In this document: positions 26,331 to 35,376 of the stretch, in pieces
Layout of the letters: each line of letters opens with the position of its first letter
Numbering within the stretch: the stretch's first letter is position 1
Source of the DNA: Symmachiella macrocystis
GTDB taxonomy: Bacteria > Planctomycetota > Planctomycetia > Planctomycetales > Planctomycetaceae
Reading direction: 5' to 3'
NCBI RefSeq assembly: GCF_007860075.1
Contig: NZ_SJPP01000002.1
Coordinates: 806,001-870,000, forward strand
DNA length: 64,000 nt
Notes under the pieces: model-generated
The model's database searches: none
What the model was told of the DNA's origin: nothing
Seen by the model: the letters and a program-made list of their open reading frames with translations, nothing else
Program-made: the position numbers and the translations under genes

Positions 26331-27610
26331 TGTTGTAGCTGCGCCCCCTGCTCACCCTTTCGCGACATGGGTGTTTCCGATTCCGCGGCCAAGAAATCAT
26401 ACACATCGACAATCTGTTCCAAACCCACACGAATCAAAAACCGCGAATCGCGTCCATAACTTTTTGCCCCCAAGATAAAAAATCCCGGCTCGGGATTGCG
26501 CAATGTTTCAACTCCATTGCTGGACTGATTCAGACAATCGGTTGACGTCTCCCCCATCAACGCGGCCGCTAACTTGATCGGACCTGAGGTGGCATAACAT
26601 TCGTGCATTTGTAGTTCGCTGTACAACGACCGGTCGGGCTGATATCCGACATTGGCAACGATGCGGTCGGCAGAGAGCATTTCATGCTCCTCGCGATGAC
26701 GAACAATCACGCGAAAGCCCCCCTGCCCATCTATCAATTGAATTCCCTGAATGATGCGTTGCGGCATCAATGTGATGGGCGAGTCCGCTGACATTGCCAA
26801 CCGATTGGCCTTCGCCGTCAATGTACCTCGCTCGGGTAAGGGATCCTCATCAATAACCGCCAGCGGCGGTGTGCGCTCGGAGCGGGTGATCCAAATCGCC
26901 CGTGTTTTTTTATCCGATTCGGCAAGTCGTGCCAATCCTGTAATCGCTGTCGCTGCCGAATATCCACTCCCGATGACCAATGTTGTTTGCCCCGCGTAAA
27001 ATTCGCGGCGGCTGCCCAATATGTCCGGGACGCCGTATTCGATCGCGCCGACCGCTGACGTCTCCCCCACTGCCGGCAGCCCCCCTGCTCCGAGCCAGTT
27101 GTGATGCGGATAGACGCCCGAACAATCGAGCACATAATCAGCGGACACATCACGTTCTATTCCGCTTCGATCCCGCAAAAGAAGTCGGAACAGATCATTG
27201 CCGCGCGCAGGGTTTTCGATCAGGTCCGCTTTCCAAGAGTTCATGCGACTGATGCCGACGACCGTCGTCTGTTCGTGCAAACTTTCAGACAGTATGGGGA
27301 GTCGACTCAACGGGAGCAGGTAACGGTCGGCATATTCGCGGCCGGTAAGAAATTGATCGTCACCGGGCAGTCGCACGCCTGGTTGTTGCTCGTCGATCGC
27401 GCGTTGCGCCCAATTGGAGGCGTTCATGCGAAACGGGCTGAACAGGCGCACATGTCCCCAGTCCCGCATATTCGCGGCCAGCGGACCTTTTTCGTAGAGA
27501 TCAACATCAAAGCCCGCCAAGCGTCCGTAAAGAGCGGCCTCCAACCCAATTGGCCCGCCCCCAACGATGGCAATGCGTTTTGTCGCTCTGGATGTATGTG
27601 TGTGATTCAA
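26327..27610 (-). CDS. FAD/NAD(P)-binding oxidoreductase
   Basis: A Rossmann FAD-binding motif (IAIVGGGPIGLEAALYG, ~13-29) opens the protein, and a second nucleotide-binding motif (LVIGSGYSAATAI, ~205-217) points to NAD(P)H binding. The layout is that of flavin monooxygenase/thioredoxin-reductase-like enzymes, also related to ornithine N-monooxygenases. The early segment MRDWGHVRLFSPFRMN resembles a substrate-side loop seen in such monooxygenase-like proteins. It is the first gene of the cassette that continues with the radical SAM gene (4-base overlap), the phosphoesterase-like gene and dtd. The reaction cannot be told from sequence. Confidence 0.85.
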   Translation of the reverse strand: MNHTHTSRATKRIAIVGGGPIGLEAALYGRLAGFDVDLYEKGPLAANMRDWGHVRLFSPFRMNASNWAQRAIDEQQPGVRLPGDDQFLTGREYADRYLLPLSRLPILSESLHEQTTVVGISRMNSWKADLIENPARGNDLFRLLLRDRSGIERDVSADYVLDCSGVYPHHNWLGAGGLPAVGETSAVGAIEYGVPDILGSRREFYAGQTTLVIGSGYSAATAITGLARLAESDKKTRAIWITRSERTPPLAVIDEDPLPERGTLTAKANRLAMSADSPITLMPQRIIQGIQLIDGQGGFRVIVRHREEHEMLSADRIVANVGYQPDRSLYSELQMHECYATSGPIKLAAALMGETSTDCLNQSSNGVETLRNPEPGFFILGAKSYGRDSRFLIRVGLEQIVDVYDFLAAESETPMSRKGEQGAQLQQ

Positions 27611-27781
27611 GTAATCGCTCAGTCTGAGGAAGTATTAGGTTGATCGTAGTCTAGCGGCCCACCCGCTGGGAACTGTGAATCGCCATACAACCTAGAAGTA
27701 GTATTGTGGAATGACGATTCGCGGTACCGCGTTATAATGCCCCCCTGCCCTCCAACTGCTCAACCGATACGGAGCAATTTC

Positions 27782-28273
27782 ATGCCTGTGATTCGACCGG
27801 CACAACACAGCGATCTAAATGCGATCAACGACATCTATAACGCCGCGATTCGCGACTCGACGGCGACGTTCGACACCGCCGAGAAAACACTCGAGGAACG
27901 ACAACAGTGGTTCAACGACCATAGTCCGCGCTATTCCATTCTCGTTGCCGAAGTCGACAACCAAGTCGTGGGTTGGGCATCCCTGTCCCGCTGGAATCAA
28001 AAACCGGCGTACGACATCAGTGCGGAGACGACATTCTATGTGGCCGTCGAACATCGCGGACAAGGGATTGGTCGCGCGCTGAAAGTAGCAATCATCGAAG
28101 AAGCCCGCCACCACGACTTCCATTCGCTAATCGCCCTCGTGACAGCCGAAAGCGAAGCGAGCCTACATTTGAACAAAATGTTCGGATTTGTCGAAGTCGG
28201 CGTGCTGAAGGAGATCGGCCGTAAGTTTGATCGATTGTTGGATGTGGTGATACTGCAGAAGGTGTTGAACTGA
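27782..28273 (+). CDS. GNAT family N-acetyltransferase (phosphinothricin acetyltransferase-like)
   Basis: The 163-residue protein has the PAT/MnaT order: VIRPAQHSDLNAINDIYNAA, a central VVGWASLSRW strand, the acetyl-CoA loop HRGQGIGRAL (R-G-x-G-I/L-G), and a LNKMFGFVEVGVLKEIGRKF end. Relatives acetylate amino groups of methionine derivatives or of the herbicide phosphinothricin. ATG 27782 is chosen because GGAG lies ~8 bases upstream; the longer frame from 27704 contains a likely -10 box (TATAAT, 27733-27738) and is not family-like. It is divergent from the flavoprotein operon. Confidence 0.9.
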   Translation: MPVIRPAQHSDLNAINDIYNAAIRDSTATFDTAEKTLEERQQWFNDHSPRYSILVAEVDNQVVGWASLSRWNQKPAYDISAETTFYVAVEHRGQGIGRALKVAIIEEARHHDFHSLIALVTAESEASLHLNKMFGFVEVGVLKEIGRKFDRLLDVVILQKVLN

Positions 28274-28315
28274 TCTTCTAAAAAAGTGTCACTGAATTTT
28301 TCACTCCGAAAAACA

Positions 28316-28397
28316 CCTCACGCAAAGGCGCAAAGATCGCAAAGCAAAGTAACTCACCATGCCCGGCTCTTAGCGGCCTTTGCGACTTTGCGTGAGG
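28316..28397. repeat. 20-base inverted repeat of the CTTTGCG dispersed family
   Basis: The left arm starting CCTCACGCAAAGGCGC (28316-28335) and the right arm ending TTTGCGTGAGG (28378-28397) are inverted copies of each other over 20 bases with one mismatch, around a spacer of about 42 bases. The element lies in the 200-base gap between convergent genes (GNAT and pcrA). It could fold into a strong hairpin and stop transcription from both sides. A related single arm occurs at 8966-8993, so this is likely a mobile or amplified intergenic repeat. Confidence 0.6.
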
Positions 28398-28476
28398 TTT
28401 CCTGCATGGAATGCACGTCTCTTGTTTGATCTGTGCTTTACTCGTGTTTCATCTGTGGCTAAAAAAACACTTCCAC

Positions 28477-30840
28477 TTAACGCTGCCCCACCGGTTGCAG
28501 CGGGCTTTTGGCGATGTCGAAGTTACGGCACTCCCCTGCTGCGAATTCGACAGTGACGGTTTTGCGGCGGCCGAAGCCGTCGATGTTGCGGACGGTGCCT
28601 ACGCCGTACTGCGGATGGCGGACGTCCATGCCGATGCTGAAACCGCGCGGGATTTCTGTCGGGGTGTTGGTGCCATTGAGCAAGTCGGCGGCGGTCATCA
28701 TTTGCGGTCGGGGCGCATCTTCTTCAGGGCGCTGCTTGATGATCGGTTCGAAGTCGTCCAGTGAATGGTCGTGGGCATAGTCATCATCCCACGCGATATA
28801 TTCACTGTCGGTTTCCACGACGGTGGCGGCGAGGTCCATCTCGAACAAAAACGGGCTGGGGATCGTCGACAGGCGCTGGCCGCGAATATCCCGCACTGCT
28901 GTTTGCGTGAGCATCAACTGCTCTTCCGCCCGCGTCATGCCCACAAATAACAACCGCCGCTCCTCTTCCAGTTCATGCGGGTCGTCACTGTTGATCGCCC
29001 TTTCGTGCGGCAATAGGTTTTGTTCGACACCGACGACGAAGACCACCGGATATTCCAATCCCTTGGCGGCGTGCAAGGTCATCAACGTCACGCTTCCCGC
29101 ATGTTCATCGAGACTGTCGACATCGTTGATCAGCGAGCTTTCTTCCAGGAATCCTTCCAACGTGGCGTCGTCGCCGTGAGCTGCATCGTATTGCCGGGCT
29201 GCGGAGATCAACTCATCCACGTTGGCGGCGCGCTCCATGTTTTGTTCCGTGGGGTCATCCAACCAGGAATGATCATAGCCAGTTTGTGTGACGACCTGCG
29301 TAATCAACTCGGCGACTCCTTGCGCCGTGCGTTGCGACAGTTGGGAGATCAATTCGTAAAACCCATGCAGTGCTTTAATGGCGCGCTTCGTTAGCTTGGG
29401 GACCTCCTCTGCTCGCGCCGCTGCTTCCAACAAACCGCCCCCCTGCCCCGTCGCCCAAGCGGTTAAACGCGTGAGTGATGTTTTGCCGATACCCCGCGCG
29501 GGGACGTTGACGACTCGTTCAAACGCGGTGCGGTCGGCCGGGTTAGCGATCAGCCGTAGGTAGGCGACGATGTCTTTGACTTCCGCCCGGTCATAAAACC
29601 CGACCCCGGCGGCGACTTGATACGGAATGTGAAAGCGGGCCAACGCTCGTTCGATGCTCCGCGAAAGCGCATTGACGCGATAAAAGATTGCGAAGTCCGA
29701 CCATGCTCTGCCTGCTTGATCAACGAGGTCTTGAATCCGCAGCGCGATCCCTTCCGCCTCGGCGGCGCCGTCGGTGAACGTCAATAACTCGACCGGCGGC
29801 CCTTCATCATTCTCCGTCAGCAGCGCTTTAGCTTTGCGGTTGAAATTGTGACCGATCAACAAATCCGCTTGCCGCAAGATGGCCTTGGTACTGCGGAAAT
29901 TATGTTCCAAGCGGACGACTTTTGCGTCGGGATAATCTTGCTCGAAACGCAAGATGTTGCCGATCTCCGCTCCCCGCCAAGCATAGATCGATTGATCGGG
30001 GTCGCCGGTGGCGCACAGATTCGGAAAATCCTGTGACAACGCGCGGACGATGCGGTATTGCGGCAGGTTGGTGTCCTGATATTCGTCGACGAGAACGTAT
30101 TGAAACCGCTCGTCCAGCTGGCTCCTTAAAGCGGGGTTTTCTTCCAGCAAGCGTGCCACGTGCAGCAACAGGTCGTCGAAGTCGACCGCATTGCTATCTT
30201 GCAAAGCGCGTTGATAGGCGGGGTACGCCTCTGTCACAACCCGCAACATTGTATCGCCGATGCCTCCCCCGGGGTTGAGAGCGAATTCCTCGGGGCCGAC
30301 GAGGCGATTTTTGCTGGAGCTGATCCGTGCCGCTACTTTGGCCGGCGGAAAATGTTTGACGTCGTGCCCCAACTCGGTGAGCACCGATTTAAGCAACCTC
30401 CGTTGGTCGGAGGTATCAAGAATCGTGTAGTTGGGTTGCAGACCGACGCCGCGTGCGTGCTTTCGCAGCAATTGTGCGCAGAACCGGTGAAACGTGCTGA
30501 CCCAGATTTTGGCATCCGGCAACAGAGCGTCAACACGCTCGCCCATCTCACGGGCCGCTTTGTTCGTGAAGGTGATCGCCAGAATGTTGTAGGGGTGCAC
30601 GCCGCTTTGCACCAACTGGGCAATGCGGTGCGTGATCACCCGCGTCTTGCCCGAGCCGGGTCCGGCAAGCACGAGTAACGGTCCCTCCTTGTGGTCGACC
30701 GCCTGTTGTTGGCTGGTTGTGAGATTGTTCAAAGTCGCTGCTTGTAAAAATCGGAACTCGAGGCAAGGGCCGCGCTCCGTCCACGGCCCGTGCGAGCAAT
30801 CATAAAGAATCCGCTCGCGTTTTGACCAGCCAATTGTCAT
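28477..30840 (-). CDS. pcrA: UvrD/PcrA-type superfamily 1A DNA helicase
   Basis: SF1A helicase motifs appear in order: Q-motif NNLTTSQQQAV, Walker A AGPGSGKT, motif Ia ITFTNKAAREM, motif II VDEYQDTN, motif III GDPDQSIYAWRGA, motif IV LEHNFRST, motif V TLMTLHAAKGLE and motif VI RLLFVGMTRAEE. The C-terminal VRHPQYGVGTV segment matches the Tudor-like tail of PcrA/UvrD that contacts RNA polymerase. It unwinds DNA 3' to 5' in excision repair, replication restart and transcription-coupled repair. The start is uncertain: ATG 30876 and 30840 both add ~35-47 residues before the usual N-terminus, and a TTG near the Q-motif is also possible. Confidence 0.95.
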   Translation of the reverse strand: MTIGWSKRERILYDCSHGPWTERGPCLEFRFLQAATLNNLTTSQQQAVDHKEGPLLVLAGPGSGKTRVITHRIAQLVQSGVHPYNILAITFTNKAAREMGERVDALLPDAKIWVSTFHRFCAQLLRKHARGVGLQPNYTILDTSDQRRLLKSVLTELGHDVKHFPPAKVAARISSSKNRLVGPEEFALNPGGGIGDTMLRVVTEAYPAYQRALQDSNAVDFDDLLLHVARLLEENPALRSQLDERFQYVLVDEYQDTNLPQYRIVRALSQDFPNLCATGDPDQSIYAWRGAEIGNILRFEQDYPDAKVVRLEHNFRSTKAILRQADLLIGHNFNRKAKALLTENDEGPPVELLTFTDGAAEAEGIALRIQDLVDQAGRAWSDFAIFYRVNALSRSIERALARFHIPYQVAAGVGFYDRAEVKDIVAYLRLIANPADRTAFERVVNVPARGIGKTSLTRLTAWATGQGGGLLEAAARAEEVPKLTKRAIKALHGFYELISQLSQRTAQGVAELITQVVTQTGYDHSWLDDPTEQNMERAANVDELISAARQYDAAHGDDATLEGFLEESSLINDVDSLDEHAGSVTLMTLHAAKGLEYPVVFVVGVEQNLLPHERAINSDDPHELEEERRLLFVGMTRAEEQLMLTQTAVRDIRGQRLSTIPSPFLFEMDLAATVVETDSEYIAWDDDYAHDHSLDDFEPIIKQRPEEDAPRPQMMTAADLLNGTNTPTEIPRGFSIGMDVRHPQYGVGTVRNIDGFGRRKTVTVEFAAGECRNFDIAKSPLQPVGQR

Positions 30841-31013
30841 TCCGACGCGTAAGGAACACTCCCCTGCCCCGTTCACCGGCGTCGAAAACTATTTCAGAGG
30901 GACAATCGGCCAGAATCGAAAGTTTTGCCATTTTTTGCGCCTTTGATGGAAATTTGCCTGTAACAAACGCCGCTGATTTACGCTTCGGTTATTATGTGAC
31001 CGTTACCAAAACA

Positions 31014-31032
31014 CCATAGCTGCGCGCTATGG
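31014..31032. other. Hairpin in the leader of the NSS transporter gene
   Basis: CCATAGC (31014-31020) and GCTATGG (31026-31032) form a perfect seven-pair stem with a five-base loop, 34 bases before the transporter ATG and just upstream of its strong GGAGGGGGGAG ribosome-binding region. It could affect mRNA stability or mark the end of a leader. No riboswitch class is recognised. Confidence 0.35.
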
Positions 31033-31065
31033 GCTAGGATAATCATTCGGAGGGGGGGAGCGACA

Positions 31066-32460
31066 ATGAGTGGCCAACCGAATCAAAACGGCGCAGAACT
31101 CGCCAATGCAAGCGTTCAAGGTAACCCGGATCGTGGCGGGTTTGCGACGAACTTTGGCTTTATTATGGCAGCTGTCGGGAGCGCCGTGGGGTTGGGGAAC
31201 ATATGGAAATTCCCTTACATCACCGGCGAATACGGTGGCGGTGCGTTTGTGTTGGTCTATTTGATCTGCATCGCCCTGGTCGGCTTGCCGTTGATGTATG
31301 CGGAGTTGATCATCGGGCGTCGCGGCGGCAGTGATATTCTGGGAGCGATGCGAAATCTCGCCGCTGAGGGGAGCGTGCTGGGGCGGATACTCGCCTATCT
31401 GACCGGCGGCATGGCGGTAGCCTCTGGGTTTTTGATTTTATCGTTCTATTCTGTCGTCGCTGGATGGGCGCTGCATTTTCTGGCAGTCTCTTTGGGTGCC
31501 ATGCCCGATGCCCAATTGGGCGCCGAGGGAACGTTTGCTGAGGTGGCGGGTAGTGCAAACCTTTCTTCGCTTTGGCATACGATCTTCATGGCATTGACGA
31601 TCACCGTAGTGGTGGGTGGGATTCATGGCGGGATTGAGAAACTGTGCAAAATCCTGATGCCGATCCTATTTTTAATGCTCGTTGCCCTGCTGTTCTACGT
31701 CGGATACACCGGTGGCTTGGAACAATCGTTGACCTTCTTGTTCAAACCCGACTTTCACAAATTGAGCGCTGCGGCCGTATTAGAGGCATTGGGGCATGCG
31801 TTCTTTACGTTGTCATTGGGCATGGGGGCGATCGTGACGTACGGGTCGTACCTCAAGAGTGAGCGGCACGTGATTCGTGACGGCATGGCCATTGCGTTTC
31901 TGGATACGCTCATCGCTTTGATGGCCGGAGCGGTGATTTTTGCTGTCGTGTTTCACGCTGGCCTGGAAGCTGAGGGAGGTCCGGGGTTGCTGTTCAAGAC
32001 GCTACCGGCCCTGTTCATCAAAATGCCATACGGCGCCGCCCTTTCCAGCTTCTTTTTCCTGCTGGTGGTGTTCGCTGCCTGGTCCTCCGCCGTTTCATTG
32101 TTAGAAGTCGTGGTTGCGTACTTCGTCGACGAATGGAAGATGAAACGATCCATTGCCACTTGCCTGTTCGGGGGGTTGGTCTGGGGATTGGGCATTGCTT
32201 CGGCCTGTGATGGGAACGTCTTGGATTTCCTCGACAACTTAACAACTCGCTACATGCTGCCGCTGGGCGGATTAGCCATCGCAATTTTCGCCGGCTGGTT
32301 TGTCAGCTACGAAGATCGCAACAGTGGCTTCGCCCCGTTTGGCGAATTGGGAAAGAAGTTGCAAGCGGTCTGGTTGTTCACGATTCGTTTCGTGTCACCG
32401 GTGTTGATCGTGATTGTGATTCTCTCCAAGACAGGTGCGTTGGATTCGTTCATCAAGTAA
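31066..32460 (+). CDS. Sodium-dependent transporter of the NSS/SNF family
   Basis: About twelve hydrophobic segments are present. The first carries the hallmark GFIMAAVGSAVGLGNIWKFP, whose unwound glycine stretch binds Na+ and the substrate amine in LeuT. GEYGGGAFVLVYLI and the AELIIGRRGG loop follow as in other members. The family cotransports Na+ with amino acids or related amines into the cytoplasm. The C-terminus is near the family norm. A strong purine-rich ribosome-binding site (31051-31061) precedes the ATG, suggesting good expression. No adjacent catabolic gene hints at the substrate. Confidence 0.93.
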   Translation: MSGQPNQNGAELANASVQGNPDRGGFATNFGFIMAAVGSAVGLGNIWKFPYITGEYGGGAFVLVYLICIALVGLPLMYAELIIGRRGGSDILGAMRNLAAEGSVLGRILAYLTGGMAVASGFLILSFYSVVAGWALHFLAVSLGAMPDAQLGAEGTFAEVAGSANLSSLWHTIFMALTITVVVGGIHGGIEKLCKILMPILFLMLVALLFYVGYTGGLEQSLTFLFKPDFHKLSAAAVLEALGHAFFTLSLGMGAIVTYGSYLKSERHVIRDGMAIAFLDTLIALMAGAVIFAVVFHAGLEAEGGPGLLFKTLPALFIKMPYGAALSSFFFLLVVFAAWSSAVSLLEVVVAYFVDEWKMKRSIATCLFGGLVWGLGIASACDGNVLDFLDNLTTRYMLPLGGLAIAIFAGWFVSYEDRNSGFAPFGELGKKLQAVWLFTIRFVSPVLIVIVILSKTGALDSFIK

Positions 32461-32625
32461 CCGGCGGGTATTCACCAGCGGCGCGTTCGCGTCTGTGGAT
32501 CGGCAAGTGTTTGCACACCCGGGCCCCATTGGGGCGCGCGGTGTGCACTTCTTTGCACGTTTCACACGTGGCCAACGGACGAACCAATTTCGCACGCGAT
32601 ACTGGAAGAGCTTTTCGTCCTCCGT

Positions 32626-32655
32626 TTGCCTGTTTGCCGACGATGTCCCTATAAT
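32626..32655 (+). promoter_or_regulatory. Promoter of the Gfo/Idh/MocA gene
   Basis: TTGCCT (32626-32631) and a perfect TATAAT (32650-32655) are 18 bases apart and end 56 bases before the ATG at 32712. The gene also has an AGGAGGAG ribosome-binding site. Position and hexamers support the call. Confidence 0.5.
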
Positions 32656-32711
32656 GGCCCTCTGCCCAGACGGCTCCAAGTGCATCCATGGCTTACCAGG
32701 AGGAGACGAAT

Positions 32712-34061
32712 ATGTCGGCGACCAATCGGCGTGGTTTTCTGAAGAGTTCGGCAGCCGTGGCCACCAATACCGCTGCCGCAGCGGTCTTGATGAGCGAAGC
32801 GCAAGCGGCAAAAGCTCCCGCCAATGAACGTCTGCGTGTGGGATGTATCGGCACCGGTGGGCGGGCGCAGTTTTTGATCACTGCATTTGCCGGCCTGGCG
32901 GAATGTGATGTTGTCACGGTTTGTGATCTCGACCCTGAGCGACTTTCACGTGGCGTCGAGGTGGTCAAAATCGCCCAAGGCCATCCGCCAAAAGCCGAGA
33001 CCGATTTTCTGAAGTTGATCGACGATCCGACACTGGACGTGATTGTCGTGGGCACTCCCGATCATTGGCACGCAATTCCCACCATCATGGCCTGCCAAGC
33101 GGGCAAGGATGTCTACGTCGAAAAACCGGACGGCCATAACATGGTCGAAGGGCAACGCATGGTGCAGGCGATGCGCAAACATGGCCGCATCGTCCAAATG
33201 GGGACGCAAGCCCGCACAGGCGAGCATTTCCAAGCAGCGATAGATTACATCGCCACCGGCGCGCTGGGCAAAGTGCTCGTGGCCAAAGCCTGGGAAAGTA
33301 CACGACAAAGTTCATTGGGGCACCCACAAGACAGCAGCCCGCCGGCCGGAATTGATTACGACCGTTGGCTCGGCCCTGCCCCGAAACGGCCCTTTAATAA
33401 AATGCGGTTTCATGCCAATTGGCGATGGTTCTTTGAACTGGGCGCCGGGGACCTCGGCAACGACGGCGTGCATCGCTTGGACTATGCGCGTTGGGCACTC
33501 AGCACAGCTGTCGAAGCCCAAGGAGGAAAGCCACTGCACATGCCCACAAAAATCTCCGCACTGGGGGGCAAGTGGTACTTCGATGACATCCAAGAGTGGC
33601 CCGACACCTTGCAAGTGAATTACGAGTACCCCGGTGAGGAGGACGGACCGGGAAAAATCCTCACATACGAAATGCGAGTCTGGACACCCTACAATCATGA
33701 AGGGGAAGGCGAGGGAGCGGTGATCTATGGCGATCAGGGTTACATCGTAATCGGCAACCGCCGCTGGCGAGCTTACGGACCGAAACACAAATTGTTGGCC
33801 GAACATTCAGGCAACAACGACGGCCTTTCGCACATTCAGAATTTCGTGGACTGCATAAAGAGCCGAAAAAAACCGAACGCCGATTTAGAAACAGTCGGCC
33901 ACCCTTCGTCAATCCTCTGCCACGCCGGCAACATCGCCTGGCGCGTCGGCCGACAAGTGCAATTGGACCCGGAAACGGAAACGTTCATCGACGATGACGA
34001 AGCGAATGCGCTACGGACGCGCCCGGAGTATCGTAAACCGTGGGAACTGCCGGTGGTGTGA
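32712..34061 (+). CDS. Tat-exported Gfo/Idh/MocA family oxidoreductase
   Basis: A twin-arginine signal (NRRGFLKSSAAVATNTAAAAV) is followed by a Rossmann domain with GCIGTGGRAQ (~49-58) and the family motif VEKPDGHN (normally EKP), where Lys contacts NAD(P) and substrate. A second alpha/beta domain completes the protein. Members interconvert hydroxyl and keto groups on sugars or cyclitols with a bound nicotinamide. Export with bound cofactor through Tat is common in planctomycetes. ATG 32712 is set by AGGAGGAG just upstream; the earlier ATG 32688 would place that site inside the gene. Confidence 0.92.
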   Translation: MSATNRRGFLKSSAAVATNTAAAAVLMSEAQAAKAPANERLRVGCIGTGGRAQFLITAFAGLAECDVVTVCDLDPERLSRGVEVVKIAQGHPPKAETDFLKLIDDPTLDVIVVGTPDHWHAIPTIMACQAGKDVYVEKPDGHNMVEGQRMVQAMRKHGRIVQMGTQARTGEHFQAAIDYIATGALGKVLVAKAWESTRQSSLGHPQDSSPPAGIDYDRWLGPAPKRPFNKMRFHANWRWFFELGAGDLGNDGVHRLDYARWALSTAVEAQGGKPLHMPTKISALGGKWYFDDIQEWPDTLQVNYEYPGEEDGPGKILTYEMRVWTPYNHEGEGEGAVIYGDQGYIVIGNRRWRAYGPKHKLLAEHSGNNDGLSHIQNFVDCIKSRKKPNADLETVGHPSSILCHAGNIAWRVGRQVQLDPETETFIDDDEANALRTRPEYRKPWELPVV

Positions 34062-34171
34062 TTGGGCGTGCGCCCCCGCTCCTGGCTTTACGGGATGATG
34101 ATTTCACGACGGCGAAACTCAAGTGATTTATAGTTCAAATTATTCAGTAGCCCCTAGACGGAAAGCAATTC

Positions 34172-35188
34172 ATGGCACTGCGGTTGATGCAGATTTTTTT
34201 ACCCGACGATGCTGACCAAGAGTTCGACGAATTGCTAGAGGGGCGGGAGGTGATTGGGCGGTGGCGCGATGAGGATGCGCAACAGATTGTGCTGCATCTA
34301 CTCGTCCCGGCTGAGGAAACTGAGCCGATCATGGACCGGTTCGAGGAACGCTACGCCGACCTCGAAGGCTTTCACGTGATCCTCTCCCCCGTCGAAGCCG
34401 TCCTGCCCCGCCCCGAAGCGGTGAATGGCGATGAGGACGAGGAGGAGGAGTCCCTCAACGGTGAATCCGAAGCCACGCTGGGTGAGAAACAGCGAATCAG
34501 TCGCGAGGAACTGTATACGAATGTGGTCGAGGACCTCGGCGTCACTTCTGTTTTTCTGGCCATGACATTTCTCTCAGCCATCGTGGCCGCCGTGGGACTG
34601 ATTCGCGACGACGTGGCGGTGATCATTGGGGCGATGGTGATTGCACCGTTGCTGACGCCAAATGTTGCTCTGTCACTGGCGACAACATTGGGAGATTGGA
34701 AGTTGATGCGGCGGGCATTCGTCGCGAATGTGAGTGGCGTCGTCGTGGCGTTTGTGGTGGCTGTGATCATCGGACTCATTTTCGGAGTCGATCCAGACAA
34801 TAAAGCCATCGCCGCACGGACGAATGTGAATCTGGGAGACATCCTCTTAGCATTGGCCGCCGGGGCTGCTGGGACATTGGCATTTACCCGTGGACTTTCA
34901 GGTGCGGTCATCGGCGTGATGGTTGCGGTGGCACTGATGCCGCCGCTTGTTGCGTGCGGCATGCTGATTGGTTCCGGCCAGTATCGTCTCGCAAGCGGTG
35001 CGATGTTATTAACCGTAGCAAACGTGATCTCGGTAAATTTGGCCGGCGTCGGCACATTTTTGATCCAAGGGGTCCGACCGCGGAGTTGGTGGGAAGCCAA
35101 GCGTGCCAAAACAGCGACACGGCGGGCGATTGCCGTCTGGATTGTGCTGCTAATTGCCCTGGCGTTGTTGTTTTGGTTCAGACGGTAA
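34172..35188 (+). CDS. DUF389 / TIGR00341 family membrane protein
   Basis: The N-terminal ~85 residues form a small alpha/beta domain (MALRLMQIFLPDDADQEFDELL). A very acidic linker (DEDEEEESLNGESE, ~91-104) leads into about six transmembrane segments. The membrane part carries the DUF389 hallmarks: RDDVAVIIGAMVIAPLLTPNVALSLA, GDWKLMRRA and AVIGVMVAVALMPPLVACGML. The family is widespread and of unknown function. No partner gene is adjacent; it sits between the Gfo/Idh gene and the zinc-ribbon hydrolase, all on the same strand but with separate upstream gaps. Confidence 0.92.
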   Translation: MALRLMQIFLPDDADQEFDELLEGREVIGRWRDEDAQQIVLHLLVPAEETEPIMDRFEERYADLEGFHVILSPVEAVLPRPEAVNGDEDEEEESLNGESEATLGEKQRISREELYTNVVEDLGVTSVFLAMTFLSAIVAAVGLIRDDVAVIIGAMVIAPLLTPNVALSLATTLGDWKLMRRAFVANVSGVVVAFVVAVIIGLIFGVDPDNKAIAARTNVNLGDILLALAAGAAGTLAFTRGLSGAVIGVMVAVALMPPLVACGMLIGSGQYRLASGAMLLTVANVISVNLAGVGTFLIQGVRPRSWWEAKRAKTATRRAIAVWIVLLIALALLFWFRR

Positions 35189-35376
35189 GCCCGGCGGGAA
35201 TTGTTGTAGTGTTGCGTGACAGGAAAACGTAGATTATAGATCATTCAACGCGGGAACTGGGCGACGAATTGGACGATCGTTACTGCTAGCGGTCATCAAA
35301 ATGGCATTGAGCCATCGCTACGACATAGGTAGGTCGTGATTCCCAGATAAGACTCACCGATTCATAGGCGTTCACC

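Larger units (their letters stand above)
24088..30869 (-). other. Cluster of KOPS-like octamers pointing toward the dif candidate
   Basis: GGGCAGGG on the minus strand (CCCTGCCC on the plus) occurs at 24088, 26721, 27743, 29441 and 30862, five times in under 7 kb. More copies follow at 33374, 37579, 45727 and 52315, and the variant GGGTAGGG at 56173. All would direct an FtsK translocase leftward, toward 23965-23992. Left of that point the same octamer class is mainly on the plus strand (47, 15621, 15629, 16476, 23399). Exceptions are 19574 and 25519. Orientation does not follow gene direction. Confidence 0.5.

Noticed and set aside
34372-35244. A 290-codon minus-strand frame over the DUF389 gene
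   Set aside because: It is the antisense shadow of a clear membrane protein and is rich in Ala, Thr, Asn and Ile without motifs.
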